DNA of 64,000 nucleotides from Pseudomonas peli (GCF_900099645.1 NZ_FMTL01000004.1:124001-188000), one strand, 5' to 3'. Shown: positions 33,844 through 42,871, numbered from the stretch's first letter. The notes: generated by a model not told the origin, from the sequence alone. Numbers and translations are program-made.

Positions 33844-34479
33844 TTAGCGGGGGTGTCGCGCTTCAACCGCATCGCGCAGGGTGTCGATCAACGCCTGAAT
33901 GCGCGCGTGCTGCATCTTCATCGACGCCTTATTGACGATCAGCCGCGAGCTGATCATGGCGATCAGCTCCTGAGCTTCCAAGCCGTTGGCACGCAGGGTG
34001 TTACCGGTGTCAACCACGTCAATGATCTTGTCGGCCAACCCCACCAGCGGTGCCAGCTCCATCGAACCATACAGCTTGATGATATCGACCTGACGGCCCT
34101 GCTCGGCGTAATACCGTTTGGCCACGTTGACGAACTTGGTGGCTACCCGCAGACGGCCTTTCGGCTCTGGTGCGCCAACAGCACCGGCGGTCATCAGCTT
34201 GCATTGGGCAATGCGCAGGTCCAGTGGCTCATACAGCCCCTGGCCGCCGTATTCCATCAACACGTCTTTACCGGCCACGCCGAGGTCCGCTGCGCCGTGC
34301 TCGACATAGGTCGGCACATCGGTGGCGCGCACGATCAGCAGACGCACATCATCCAAAGTGGTCGGGATGATCAGCTTGCGACTTTTATCCGGGTTCTCGG
34401 TCGGCTCAATGCCCGCCGCTGCCAGCAGCGGCAGGGTGTCATCGAGAATCCGGCCTTTGGAAAGAGCAATGGTCAGCAT
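33844..34479 (-). CDS. hisG: ATP phosphoribosyltransferase, short form (HisG-S)
   Basis: First step of histidine synthesis, joining ATP and PRPP. 211 aa from the ATG at 34479 (MLTIALSKGRILDDTL); a longer frame to 34551 runs into murA and adds non-family residues. It lacks the C-terminal regulatory domain of the about 300-aa form, so it should need the HisZ regulatory subunit, which is not in this window. The PRPP loop is IIDVVDTGNTLRANGL near 150-165. The murA stop lies 4 bp upstream, so the two are co-transcribed. Confidence 0.95.
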   Translation of the reverse strand: MLTIALSKGRILDDTLPLLAAAGIEPTENPDKSRKLIIPTTLDDVRLLIVRATDVPTYVEHGAADLGVAGKDVLMEYGGQGLYEPLDLRIAQCKLMTAGAVGAPEPKGRLRVATKFVNVAKRYYAEQGRQVDIIKLYGSMELAPLVGLADKIIDVVDTGNTLRANGLEAQELIAMISSRLIVNKASMKMQHARIQALIDTLRDAVEARHPR

Positions 34480-34483
34480 GGTC

Positions 34484-35749
34484 TTAGCCCGGCACGCGGC
34501 GAATCTTCGCCCCCAGCAACTGCAATTTCTCTTCGATGCACTCGTAACCACGGTCGATGTGGTAAATGCGGTCGATCAAGGTGTCACCTTCGGCGACCAG
34601 TGCCGAGATCACCAGGCTGGCTGACGCTCGCAGGTCGGTGGCCATGACGGGCGCGCCCTTGAGCTTCTCGACCCCAGTGACGATGGCGGTGTTGCCCTCG
34701 ACCTGGATCTGCGCGCCCATGCGGATCATTTCATGCACATGCATAAAGCGGTTTTCGAACACGGTTTCGATCACCGTGCCGGTGCCCTCGGCAATTGCAT
34801 TGAGGGCAATAAACTGCGCCTGCATATCGGTAGGGAACGCCGGGTACGGAGCGGTACGCAGGTTGACGGCTTTCGGCCGCTTGCCATGCATATTCAGCTC
34901 GATCCAGTCATTACCACAGGTCACTTCGGCACCGGCTTCCTGCAACTTGGAAAGCACGGCTTCCAAGGTGGTCGGATCGGTGTCTTTCACTTTGACGCGG
35001 CCGCCCGTGACAGCCGCAGCCACCAGGTAGGTACCGGTTTCGATACGGTCAGGCATCACGCTGAAACGCGCACCGTGCAGACGCTCGACGCCATCGATGG
35101 TGATGGTGTCAGTACCAGCACCGCTAATTTTTGCGCCCATGGCAATCAGGCAGTTGGCCAGGTCGACCACTTCCGGCTCGCGCGCGGCGTTTTCCAGCAC
35201 GCTGCGGCCACGGGCCAGGGTCGCGGCCATCATGATGTTTTCAGTACCGGTCACACTCACGGTATCGAAGAAGAAATGCGCGCCACGCAGGCCGCCTTCA
35301 GGAGCCTTGGCCTTGATGTAGCCGGCCTCGACATCGATGATCGCGCCCATGGCTTCGAGGCCACGGATGTGCAGGTCAACCGGACGCGAGCCGATGGCGC
35401 AGCCACCCGGCAGGGCCACTTCGGCATAACCAAAGCGCGCGACCATCGGGCCGAGCACCAGGATCGAGGCGCGCATGGTTTTCACCAGCTCATAGGGCGC
35501 AACCAGAGTCTTGATCGCCCGCGCGTCGACTTCGACGCTGAGCTTCTCGTCGATGATCGGCTCGATGCCCATACGACCGAACAGCTCGATCATGGTGGTG
35601 ATGTCGTGCAGGTGCGGCAGGTTGCAGATGGTGACAGGCGCGTCACCGAGCAGGGTGGCGGCGAGAATCGGCAGGGCAGAGTTCTTCGCCCCGGAAATGC
35701 GGATTTCGCCATCAAGGCGCACACCGCCGGTAATAATCAGTTTGTCCAT
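34484..35749 (-). CDS. murA: UDP-N-acetylglucosamine 1-carboxyvinyltransferase
   Basis: First committed step of peptidoglycan synthesis, adding enolpyruvate to UDP-GlcNAc. 421 aa, normal length. Starts MDKLIITGGVRLDGEIRISG then AKNSALPILAATLL. The catalytic, fosfomycin-reactive cysteine is present at C117 in EVALPGGCAIGSRPVD, so no intrinsic Cys-to-Asp change. It follows the BolA gene by 12 bp and leads into hisG, linking cell-wall and histidine genes in one transcript, an arrangement also found in other pseudomonads. Confidence 0.97.
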   Translation of the reverse strand: MDKLIITGGVRLDGEIRISGAKNSALPILAATLLGDAPVTICNLPHLHDITTMIELFGRMGIEPIIDEKLSVEVDARAIKTLVAPYELVKTMRASILVLGPMVARFGYAEVALPGGCAIGSRPVDLHIRGLEAMGAIIDVEAGYIKAKAPEGGLRGAHFFFDTVSVTGTENIMMAATLARGRSVLENAAREPEVVDLANCLIAMGAKISGAGTDTITIDGVERLHGARFSVMPDRIETGTYLVAAAVTGGRVKVKDTDPTTLEAVLSKLQEAGAEVTCGNDWIELNMHGKRPKAVNLRTAPYPAFPTDMQAQFIALNAIAEGTGTVIETVFENRFMHVHEMIRMGAQIQVEGNTAIVTGVEKLKGAPVMATDLRASASLVISALVAEGDTLIDRIYHIDRGYECIEEKLQLLGAKIRRVPG

Positions 35750-35761
35750 GATTCTCTCGGT

Positions 35762-36001
35762 TTAGGAGCGCGCGGCCCAATCGGCACGGCTGAAGAATTT
35801 CATACTCACGGCGTGGATGCTGCCATCGGCGATCCAGGCATTGAGGTGAGCGTAGATCTGCTGCTGGCGTTTGACCGGACTAAGGGCGGCCAATTCGTCA
35901 CTGATCAGGTTCAGCTGAAAGTTGCAGCCTTCGCCTTCAACTTCCACCTGGGTATCCGGCAATTTAGCCTCAAGGAGACTCTTTACTTCTAAGGCCTGCA
36001 T
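35762..36001 (-). CDS. ibaG: BolA-family protein (IbaG-like)
   Basis: Small protein of the BolA family, whose members pair with monothiol glutaredoxins in Fe-S handling and acid stress. 79 aa, with FSRADWAARS at the end and the conserved IYAHLNAWIADGSIHAVSMK segment. The ATG at 36001 has GAGG six bases upstream; a TTG two codons earlier is poorly spaced. It sits next to murA, as ibaG does in E. coli, on the way from the mla block. Confidence 0.9.
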   Translation of the reverse strand: MQALEVKSLLEAKLPDTQVEVEGEGCNFQLNLISDELAALSPVKRQQQIYAHLNAWIADGSIHAVSMKFFSRADWAARS

Positions 36002-36122
36002 GCTCAACCTCGATCACTGCATGAATTAACGACTGCCGAGCAGACGCTCGCGGGTCGAGCATCATACAAAAAAGCCCCCCGCCTGCGAACCCCGCATTAC
36101 TGCCAGCCGACCGAAGCCTTGA

Positions 36123-36431
36123 TCAGGCTTGCAGCGGAAGAATCTCCAGCAAACCGCAAACGCCAGCGATCTCGCGCATGTCCTTGGGCAGATTACTCAC
36201 GCTCAGGGTCTTGCCGGCCGCACTGGCATCACGCATAAACGCCAATAACAGCGAGAGCCCGACGCTGCTGGATTTCTCCACACCCGCGCAATCAATCACG
36301 CATGCCGCCGCTGGACTGACCTTGAGCAGGCGCGCACCGTGCTCACGCAGCGCCGGCGCGCTCAGGTAATCGAGCACACCGGTCAGGCTAAAAACGCCAG
36401 GTGACGCCTCACGGATACTGGCTTGACTCAC
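36123..36431 (-). CDS. mlaB: STAS-domain protein MlaB
   Basis: Cytoplasmic STAS subunit of the MlaFEDB ABC complex, required for its assembly and activity. 102 aa; central anti-sigma-antagonist-like motif CVIDCAGVEKSSSVGLSLLL near 45-64. The GTG start overlaps the mlaC stop as GTGA, with AAGGGG upstream. Last gene of mlaFEDCB. A six-T run occurs downstream but no convincing stem precedes it. Confidence 0.9.
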   Translation of the reverse strand: MSQASIREASPGVFSLTGVLDYLSAPALREHGARLLKVSPAAACVIDCAGVEKSSSVGLSLLLAFMRDASAAGKTLSVSNLPKDMREIAGVCGLLEILPLQA

Positions 36432-37060
36432 GATGCATTGGCCCCTTGGCGGGCTTTGGCAACGGTCTCGGTCCAGTTGTCGATGACCTTGTCCAGGTCA
36501 TTGCGATTGTCTTGCATGGCCTGGGCGAACTGATCACGGAATAACTTACCGACGTTAATGCCGTTGATCACCACGTTGCGCATCTTCCAGGTGCCATCGA
36601 GGCTGACCATGGTGTAAGACAGCGGGTAAACCACGCCCTTGCCATCCTTGATTTCCATATTTACCGAGGTGCGCTCAGGGTCCTGCTGGCCGCTGACTGG
36701 CAGCACGCGGATATCCTGGTTGTTGTATTCGAGCAAGGCGTTGCCATAGAACTGCATCAAGCTGCGTTTGAAGTTCTCCTGAAAGCGCTGCATCTGCTCA
36801 GGCGAAGCCTGACGCGAGTAACGTACGGTCATCACGCCACGAGAAATTCCGTCAACATCCACCACCGGACCAAGAATGCTGTTCAGGGCGTTGTAAAACG
36901 CCCCCGGATCGGTACGGTACTGCTCTTTATTGGCCTTGAGGTCGGCTAGCAGCGTGGTAGTGGTCTGCTGCACCACTTCATGAGCGGCTGGAGCTGCCAA
37001 CGCCTGGAATGAGATAGCGGCCAGACAGATTAACAAACCGTTACGCAGCGTTTTGAACAT
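36428..37060 (-). CDS. mlaC: Periplasmic phospholipid shuttle MlaC
   Basis: Ferries phospholipid between the outer-membrane MlaA complex and inner-membrane MlaFEDB. 210 aa from the ATG at 37060; a GTG three codons upstream is too close to the GAGGGG site. N-terminal signal peptide (MFKTLRNGLLICLAAISFQA then LA-AP), then the MlaC/Ttg2D fold with DVDGISRGVMTVRYSRQASPEQ and a tail typical of the family. Placed between mlaD and mlaB. Confidence 0.94.
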   Translation of the reverse strand: MFKTLRNGLLICLAAISFQALAAPAAHEVVQQTTTTLLADLKANKEQYRTDPGAFYNALNSILGPVVDVDGISRGVMTVRYSRQASPEQMQRFQENFKRSLMQFYGNALLEYNNQDIRVLPVSGQQDPERTSVNMEIKDGKGVVYPLSYTMVSLDGTWKMRNVVINGINVGKLFRDQFAQAMQDNRNDLDKVIDNWTETVAKARQGANAS

Positions 37061-37074
37061 AGTCAGCACCCCTC

Positions 37075-37545
37075 TTAATTTGCCTGGTCTTTGTTGACCG
37101 AATTCAGCAAAAACTTACCAATCAGGTCTTCCAGCACCAACGACGACTGCGTGTCGTGAATGGTGCTGCCATCACGCAGCACCTCTTCTTCACCGCCCAC
37201 GCTAATCCCAATGTATTTCTCGCCCAACAAGCCCGCGGTCAGAATCGAGGCGGTAGAGTCTGCCGGCAAGTTATCCACAGCATCATCCAACACCATGGTG
37301 ACGCGCCCCATATAGCTGTTGCGGTCCAGATCAATGGCGGTGACCTTTCCAATCGTCACGCCGGCCATGGTCACTTTCGACCTGACCGTCAACCCCGCGA
37401 TATTCTCAAAGTGCGCATACACCTTGTAGGTATTTTCACTGCTGCCAACAGTCAGGCCGCTTACGCGCAAGGCCAGCAGCAACAAGGCCAACAACCCAGC
37501 CAACAGGAACAAGCCGACACCCACTTCCAGCGTGCGGTTCTGCAT
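37075..37545 (-). CDS. mlaD: MCE-domain lipid transport protein MlaD
   Basis: Inner-membrane-anchored MCE protein forming the hexameric periplasmic ring of MlaFEDB. 156 aa. One N-terminal TM helix (LEVGVGLFLLAGLLALLLLA, about 5-24), then a single MCE domain (VYAHFENIAGLTVRSKVTMA, VTIGKVTAIDLDR, GLLGEKYIGISVGG). The ATG overlaps the mlaE TGA as ATGA. Confidence 0.95.
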   Translation of the reverse strand: MQNRTLEVGVGLFLLAGLLALLLLALRVSGLTVGSSENTYKVYAHFENIAGLTVRSKVTMAGVTIGKVTAIDLDRNSYMGRVTMVLDDAVDNLPADSTASILTAGLLGEKYIGISVGGEEEVLRDGSTIHDTQSSLVLEDLIGKFLLNSVNKDQAN

Positions 37546-38342
37546 CAGAAATCTCCAAACATCAAAGCAGTCAGAATAAAGTCCAGCCCCAGCACGGCGA
37601 GCGAGGCGTACACCACAGTTTTCGTGGTGGCACGACTAATCCCTTCCGAAGTCGGCTCACAGTCATAGCCCTGAAACACGGCAATCCAAGTCACAACAAA
37701 CGCAAAGACCACACTCTTGATCACACCATTGAGCACATCTTCACGGAATGAAACACTGCTTTGCATGTTGGCCCAGAACGAACCTTCATAAACCCCCAGC
37801 CAGTCGACGGCGACCATCGCACCGCCCCAGATACCGACCACACTGAAGATCATCGCCAGCAGCGGCATCGAGATAAAACCGGCCCAAAGCCGCGGCGCGA
37901 CAATATATTTGAGCGGATCAACGCCAATCATCGCCAAGCTCGACAGCTGCTCGGTGGATTTCATATTGCCGATTTCAGCGGTCAACGCAGAGCCCGCGCG
38001 ACCGGCAAACAGCAAAGCAGTGACCACTGGCCCCAATTCGCGCAGCAGTGTGAGGGCGACCATTTGCCCCACCGCCTGCTCGGAACCGTATTTGGCCAAA
38101 ATGCTGAAGCCCTGCAGCGACAGCACCATGCCGATAAAAATGCCGGATACCACAATGATGGCCAGGGACATCACACCAACCGAATACAGTTGCTTGATTA
38201 GTAGCTGAAAACTGTTACCGGTCGAGCCACGCCCCAACAGCGCACGCAGCAAAAAAAGCACCGAGCGCCCCAACGTGGCCACCACATCAATACCGGCGCG
38301 ACCGAACAGGCGCACCCGCTCGAGCACAGATGTCTTGCGCAT
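37545..38342 (-). CDS. mlaE: ABC permease MlaE
   Basis: Membrane subunit of the MlaFEDB phospholipid transporter. 265 aa. Multiple TM helices, with the family motifs LLRELGPVVTALLFAGRAGSA near 101-121 and EQLSSLAMIGVDPLKYIVAPR near 132-152. The ATG overlaps the mlaF stop (ATGA) and the mlaD start overlaps its stop, so mlaF-E-D are translationally coupled. Confidence 0.96.
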   Translation of the reverse strand: MRKTSVLERVRLFGRAGIDVVATLGRSVLFLLRALLGRGSTGNSFQLLIKQLYSVGVMSLAIIVVSGIFIGMVLSLQGFSILAKYGSEQAVGQMVALTLLRELGPVVTALLFAGRAGSALTAEIGNMKSTEQLSSLAMIGVDPLKYIVAPRLWAGFISMPLLAMIFSVVGIWGGAMVAVDWLGVYEGSFWANMQSSVSFREDVLNGVIKSVVFAFVVTWIAVFQGYDCEPTSEGISRATTKTVVYASLAVLGLDFILTALMFGDF

Positions 38343-39151
38343 CAGCGCCCCCCTAGAAGATCATCGCGGTAATTGGCCGCCGGAAAGTGAAACGGTACCG
38401 GGCCATCGGGGATGCCCTGCATAAACTGACGCACGCGCGGATTATCCGAGGCCATCAACTCAGCCGGAGTGCCCTGCCCCAACACCTGGGTGTCGCCCAC
38501 GACATAGATGTAGTCGGCAATACTGGCGGTTTCCGCCAGGTCATGAGACACCACAATGCTGGTGATCGCTAACGCATCGCTCAGCAGGCGAATCAGTCGC
38601 ACCAGAACCCCCATGGCAATCGGGTCCTGACCGACGAAAGGCTCGTCATACATGAGTATTTGCGGGTCCAGGGCAATCGCTCGAGCCAATGCCACACGAC
38701 GCTTCATGCCGCCAGAGAGCTCATCCGGCATCAACTCCAGCGCACCACGAAGACCCACCGCCTGCAACTTCATCAGGACAATGTCGCGAATCATCTCTTC
38801 AGGGAGTTTGGTGTGCACGCGCAGGGGAAAGGCAACGTTCTCGAACACGTCTAGGTCTGTAAACAGCGCACCACTCTGGAACAGCACGCCCATCTGCTTG
38901 CGCATGTCGAACAGCTCACTGCGCGACAGCGTCGGCAAGTTCAGCCCGTTGACCCAAACCTCACCCTGACTCGGCTTGAGCTCAGCCGCGATCAAGCGCA
39001 ACAGCGTGGTTTTGCCACAGCCAGACGGTCCCATGATCCCTGTGACTTTGCCACGGGGAATCTGGATATCGATGTTTTTGAAAATATCCCGCTCGCCACG
39101 TTTGAAGCTGACGTTCTTCAGCTCAACCGCATACGGGTTCTCGGCGCTCAT
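38342..39151 (-). CDS. mlaF: ABC ATPase MlaF
   Basis: Cytoplasmic ATPase driving phospholipid transport for outer-membrane asymmetry. 269 aa from the ATG at 39151 (MSAENPYAVELKNVSFKRGE), which has AAGGAG upstream. A longer frame to 39406 would add 85 non-family residues and run through the promoter and past the kdsD start. Walker A GPSGCGKTT near 41-49, signature LSGGMKRRVALARAIALDPQ near 143-162, Walker B ILMYDEPFVGQDP. First gene of mlaFEDCB. Confidence 0.96.
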   Translation of the reverse strand: MSAENPYAVELKNVSFKRGERDIFKNIDIQIPRGKVTGIMGPSGCGKTTLLRLIAAELKPSQGEVWVNGLNLPTLSRSELFDMRKQMGVLFQSGALFTDLDVFENVAFPLRVHTKLPEEMIRDIVLMKLQAVGLRGALELMPDELSGGMKRRVALARAIALDPQILMYDEPFVGQDPIAMGVLVRLIRLLSDALAITSIVVSHDLAETASIADYIYVVGDTQVLGQGTPAELMASDNPRVRQFMQGIPDGPVPFHFPAANYRDDLLGGR

Positions 39152-39241
39152 CTGGACTCCTTGCTCAACGCTTGCCTGACTGACGTATCGCCCTGAACAA
39201 AGGGCACTACAGATCGTCGAACGTACCGAAAATGGCCGCGA

Positions 39242-39270
39242 ACTATACCACTGCGGCACTGACCGCCCAA
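39242..39270 (-). promoter_or_regulatory. Candidate sigma-70 promoter for mlaFEDCB
   Basis: On the minus strand TTGGGC (39270-39265) and TATAGT (39247-39242) are separated by exactly 17 bases, 91 bp upstream of the mlaF ATG. Fair match in both boxes. Confidence 0.5.
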
Positions 39271-39357
39271 GACTGAAGGTGTTGCCGAAGATAAGCACCG
39301 CACAACTGCAACCTGTCACGAACCACTCGAAATACTGGGCAGGCACACCTTTCTCGT

Positions 39358-39363
39358 TATAAT
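39358..39363 (+). promoter_or_regulatory. Candidate -10 element (TATAAT) for the kdsD-lpt operon
   Basis: A perfect TATAAT 35 bp before the kdsD ATG. The -35 region (CTGGGC at 39335) is weak, so only the -10 is persuasive. Confidence 0.45.
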
Positions 39364-39397
39364 CCCCAGCTTTTAGCCTGTTCACCGCAGAGATGTC

Positions 39398-40372
39398 ATG
39401 AGCCAATCAACCGATCTGATTCAGTCAGCGCAGCGCACCATTCGCTTGGAGCTCGAAGCTATTCAGGATCTGCTGGCGCGCATCAATGATGATTTTGTGC
39501 GCGCCTGCGAGCTGATTCTCGCCAGCAAGGGTCGCGTAGTGGTACTCGGCATGGGCAAATCCGGCCACGTTGGCAACAAGATTGCCGCCACCTTGGCCAG
39601 CACCGGCACCACTGCATTTTTCGTGCACCCGGCCGAAGCGAGCCACGGCGACATGGGCATGATCACCCGCGATGACGTGGTACTGGCACTATCCAACTCA
39701 GGCTCTACCGCAGAAATTGTGACCCTGCTGCCGCTGATCAAACGCCTCGGCATCCGCCTGATCAGCATGACCGGCAATCCAGACTCTCCGCTGGCCACTG
39801 CCGCTGAAGTTAACCTGGACGCCCGTGTGTCTCAGGAAGCCTGCCCACTGAACCTGGCGCCAACGTCGTCGACTACCGTGTCACTGGTTCTAGGCGATGC
39901 TCTTGCCGTAGCCTTGCTCGAAGCTCGCGGCTTTACCGCCGAAGATTTTGCTTTTTCCCATCCGGGCGGCGCACTGGGCCGACGCCTGCTGCTTAAGGTG
40001 GACAACGTGATGCACGCCGGCGACAACCTGCCACGCATCAAGCGCGGTACATCGCTGCGTGATGCACTACTGGAGATGACCCAGAAAGGCCTGGGCATGA
40101 CCGTGGTAACAGAGGATGACGGTCGCCTAGCCGGGATATTCACTGACGGCGACCTGCGCCGTACCCTGGATCGCAATATCGACGTGCGCCAGACCATTAT
40201 CGATGACGTAATGACCGTCCACGGCAAGACTGCCCGTGCAGACATGCTGGCGGCAGAGGCCTTGAAAATCATGGAAGACCACAAGATCAGCTCACTGGTC
40301 GTTGTCGACGAAAACGATCTGCCCATCGGCGCACTGAACATGCACGATCTGCTCCGTGCCGGAGTGATGTGA
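39398..40372 (+). CDS. kdsD: D-arabinose-5-phosphate isomerase KdsD
   Basis: Converts ribulose-5-phosphate to arabinose-5-phosphate, the first step to Kdo for LPS. 324 aa. SIS domain about 40-180 with VVLGMGKSGHVGNKIAATLAS and ALSNSGSTAEIVTLLP, followed by two CBS domains (about 205-324, VDNVMHAGDNLP, IFTDGDLRRTLD, SSLVVVDENDLPIGALNMHD). Divergent from mlaF; its stop overlaps the kdsC start by one base. Confidence 0.96.
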   Translation: MSQSTDLIQSAQRTIRLELEAIQDLLARINDDFVRACELILASKGRVVVLGMGKSGHVGNKIAATLASTGTTAFFVHPAEASHGDMGMITRDDVVLALSNSGSTAEIVTLLPLIKRLGIRLISMTGNPDSPLATAAEVNLDARVSQEACPLNLAPTSSTTVSLVLGDALAVALLEARGFTAEDFAFSHPGGALGRRLLLKVDNVMHAGDNLPRIKRGTSLRDALLEMTQKGLGMTVVTEDDGRLAGIFTDGDLRRTLDRNIDVRQTIIDDVMTVHGKTARADMLAAEALKIMEDHKISSLVVVDENDLPIGALNMHDLLRAGVM

Positions 40373-40899
40373 TGATCGATGCCGACCTGCTGCAACGCGC
40401 TCAAGCCATAAAACTGGCCATTTTCGATGTCGACGGCGTCCTCACAGACGGCAAGCTTTATTTTCTGGTCGACGGCAGCGAATTCAAGACGTTCAACACC
40501 CTCGACGGTCATGGCATCAAGATGCTGATCAACTCCGGCGTGCGCACCGCGATTATCAGCGGCCGCAAAACACCGGTGGTTGAACGCCGCGCGCAAAATC
40601 TGGGGATTCAACACCTCTATCAAGGCCGCGAAGACAAGCTGGTAGTTCTTGATGAACTGCTTGGTGAACTGGGCCTAGACTATGCAGAGGTTGCATACCT
40701 CGGTGACGACTTGCCCGACCTGCCGGTGATTCGCCGCGTCGGCCTGGGCATGGCTGTCGCCAGCGCCGACAACTTTGTCCGCCAGCACGCCCATGGGATT
40801 ACCCGCGCCCGCGGAGGCGAAGGCGCCGCCCGTGAGTTCTGCGAACTGATCATGCACGCCCAAGGCACCCTCGAAGCCGCCCAAGCTGCTTACCTATAG
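40372..40899 (+). CDS. kdsC: 3-deoxy-D-manno-octulosonate 8-phosphate phosphatase KdsC
   Basis: HAD phosphatase that makes free Kdo for LPS inner core. 175 aa from the ATG at 40372; the preceding GTG is also in frame. Catalytic Asp pair D19/D21 in LAIFDVDGVLTDGKLY, motif III/IV in YLGDDLPDLPVIRRVG near 116-131, and the KdsC-specific RARGGEGAAREFCELIM near the end. Second gene of the kds-lpt operon. Confidence 0.95.
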   Translation: MIDADLLQRAQAIKLAIFDVDGVLTDGKLYFLVDGSEFKTFNTLDGHGIKMLINSGVRTAIISGRKTPVVERRAQNLGIQHLYQGREDKLVVLDELLGELGLDYAEVAYLGDDLPDLPVIRRVGLGMAVASADNFVRQHAHGITRARGGEGAAREFCELIMHAQGTLEAAQAAYL

Positions 40900-40906
40900 G
40901 CCAAAC

Positions 40907-41476
40907 ATGCCCCGCAAATTATTCAACGTTGTTCTGTTTGCCTTTGTCGCACTACTGGTAGCGGCGCTCGGCTATTGGAACCTCAGCCCTGACAGTTTCA
41001 ACGAACAGCCCCAGTCAGCCGAGACCGACACCACCATCGACTTTTACGCCACCAACACCTACACCGTTCAATACCAGGCCGATGGCAAACTGCACTATGA
41101 GCTGAAGGCCGACAAGGTCGAGCACGTCAAGGCCAGCGACATCACCCTGATGACCAGCCCGAATATGAACCTGTTCCGCGGCACCGAGCAGCCCTGGAAA
41201 ATCCGTAGCGAGCGCGGTGAAGTATCGCCAGGCGGCGTTGAGGTCGAGCTGATCGACAAGGTGCGCGTTGAGCGCACCGACGCCAAAGGCCGTCCGACTA
41301 TTCTTACCACCAGCCGCCTGACCGTATTCCCCGAGAAGGAATATGCGCAGACCCAGCAAGCCGTTAGAATCGACGCGGCCAATGGGGTGACCACGGCACA
41401 AGGAATGAAAGCGTACATGAATGACGGCAGGATGCTCCTGCTGTCCAACGTAAGAGGTCAGCATGAGGCTCGTTAA
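40907..41476 (+). CDS. lptC: LPS export protein LptC
   Basis: Bitopic inner-membrane protein that accepts LPS from LptBFG and passes it to LptA. 189 aa. One N-terminal TM helix (VVLFAFVALLVAALGYWNL, about 8-26), then a periplasmic beta-jellyroll (YELKADKVEHVKASDITLM and onward). It is followed by lptA, whose ATG overlaps its end by 14 bp. Confidence 0.92.
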   Translation: MPRKLFNVVLFAFVALLVAALGYWNLSPDSFNEQPQSAETDTTIDFYATNTYTVQYQADGKLHYELKADKVEHVKASDITLMTSPNMNLFRGTEQPWKIRSERGEVSPGGVEVELIDKVRVERTDAKGRPTILTTSRLTVFPEKEYAQTQQAVRIDAANGVTTAQGMKAYMNDGRMLLLSNVRGQHEAR

Positions 41477-42005
41477 CACCCTCCCCCTACTACTCAGCCT
41501 CAGTGCCGCACTCGGAAGTGTCAGCGCCTGGGCCCTACCCTCCGATCGCGAACAGCCTATCCGCATCCAGGCTGACAGCGCGGAACTTGATGACAAGCAA
41601 GGCGTAGCGGTCTACCGCGGTGATGTCGTCATCACCCAGGGCACCATGAAGGTCACTGGCGACACCGTGACCATCACCCAGAATGCCCAAGGCGATGTCG
41701 AGGTATTTACCTCTGTCGGCAAGCCGGCCTACTACGAGCAACTGCCGTCAGCCGACAAGCAGATCGTCAAGGCCTACGGCCTGACCATTCAGTACTTCAT
41801 GGCCAACGAGCGCGTCGTCCTGATCGATCAGGCCAAGGTGATTCAGGAAGGCAACACCTTCGAAGGCGAAAAAATCGTCTATGACACCCAGCGCCAGATC
41901 GTCAACGCCGGCCGTGCCACAGGCACCAACGTCACCGCGCCACGTCCGCGCATCGACATGGTGATCCAGCCGAAGAACAAACCAGCCGACCAGCAGGCGC
42001 AGTAA
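41463..42005 (+). CDS. lptA: Periplasmic LPS transport protein LptA
   Basis: Forms the periplasmic bridge carrying LPS to the outer membrane. 180 aa. Signal peptide (LVNTLPLLLSLSAALGSVSA then WA-LP), then the OstA-like beta-jellyroll: PIRIQADSAELDDKQGVAVY then RGDVVITQGTMKVTGDTV. Its tail is Pro/Gln-rich. Overlaps lptC by 14 bp and is 2 bp from lptB. Confidence 0.94.
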   Translation: MRLVNTLPLLLSLSAALGSVSAWALPSDREQPIRIQADSAELDDKQGVAVYRGDVVITQGTMKVTGDTVTITQNAQGDVEVFTSVGKPAYYEQLPSADKQIVKAYGLTIQYFMANERVVLIDQAKVIQEGNTFEGEKIVYDTQRQIVNAGRATGTNVTAPRPRIDMVIQPKNKPADQQAQ

Positions 42006-42007
42006 TA

Positions 42008-42733
42008 ATGGCCACATTGAAAGCCCAACACCTGGCCAAGAGCTACAAAGGCCGCCAGGTTGTGCGCGACGTCAGCCTGAGTATCGACAGCGGGCAGATT
42101 GTCGGCTTGCTTGGCCCCAACGGCGCCGGCAAGACCACCTGTTTCTACATGATCGTCGGCCTGGTACAGGCCGATCAGGGTCGCGTGATGATCGATGATC
42201 TCGACGTCAGTCATCAGCCCATGCATGGCCGCGCTCGCGCCGGCATTGGCTACCTGCCGCAGGAAGCCTCGATTTTTCGCAAGCTCAGCGTGGCCGATAA
42301 CATCATGGCCATCCTGGAAACCCGCAAGGACCTCGACGGCGCTGCTCGTCGCAAGGAGCTTGAAGGCCTGCTGCAGGAATTCCATATCAGCCATATTCGC
42401 GACAACCTCGGCATGAGCCTGTCCGGTGGTGAGCGCCGCCGCGTGGAAATTGCCCGCGCCCTGGCGACTAACCCCAAGTTCATCCTGCTCGACGAACCCT
42501 TCGCCGGTGTCGACCCGATCTCCGTGGGCGATATCAAGCAGATCATCCACCACCTCAAGGCCAAGGGTATCGGTGTATTGATCACCGACCACAACGTGCG
42601 CGAGACCCTGGATATCTGCGAAACCGCCTATATCGTCAGCGATGGCCAGCTGATCGCAGAGGGTGATGCCGAGGCCATTCTGGCCAACCAGACAGTCAAA
42701 GAAGTGTATCTGGGGCATGAGTTCCGCCTGTAA
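42008..42733 (+). CDS. lptB: LPS export ATPase LptB
   Basis: Cytoplasmic ABC ATPase powering LPS extraction with LptFG (which are not in this window). 241 aa. Walker A LLGPNGAGKTTCFYM near 35-49, signature MSLSGGERRRVEIARALATNP near 135-155, Walker B FILLDEPFAGVDPISVGDIK near 157-176. Last gene of kdsDC-lptCAB; rpoN follows after 138 bp with its own -10 candidate. Confidence 0.97.
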   Translation: MATLKAQHLAKSYKGRQVVRDVSLSIDSGQIVGLLGPNGAGKTTCFYMIVGLVQADQGRVMIDDLDVSHQPMHGRARAGIGYLPQEASIFRKLSVADNIMAILETRKDLDGAARRKELEGLLQEFHISHIRDNLGMSLSGGERRRVEIARALATNPKFILLDEPFAGVDPISVGDIKQIIHHLKAKGIGVLITDHNVRETLDICETAYIVSDGQLIAEGDAEAILANQTVKEVYLGHEFRL

Positions 42734-42792
42734 CCACCGCTTTTCTCAAGCCGACTGCAGCCAAGACTAGGCAAAACCCTTAAAGTCAGGCA

Positions 42793-42798
42793 TATAAT
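42793..42798 (+). promoter_or_regulatory. Candidate -10 element (TATAAT) for rpoN
   Basis: Perfect TATAAT 73 bp upstream of the rpoN ATG. The -35 region is weak (GGCAAA near 42770). I see no sigma-54 -24/-12 site here. Confidence 0.4.
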
Positions 42799-42871
42799 TT
42801 GCTTCCTAGTGGCGCTTTTTGAAAACGCCCTGTTGTGGATTGCGCACAGACGCCGGTAAATAAGGTCTGCA

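Noticed and set aside
36068..36080. A-run and C-run (a possible terminator for mlaB on the minus strand)
   Set aside because: There is a T-run on the minus strand, but the upstream G-rich sequence has no complementary arm, so no stem forms.
39152..39406. N-terminal extension of mlaF by 85 residues
   Set aside because: It would run through the mla promoter and past the divergent kdsD start, has no family similarity, and a good ribosome binding site precedes the ATG at 39151.
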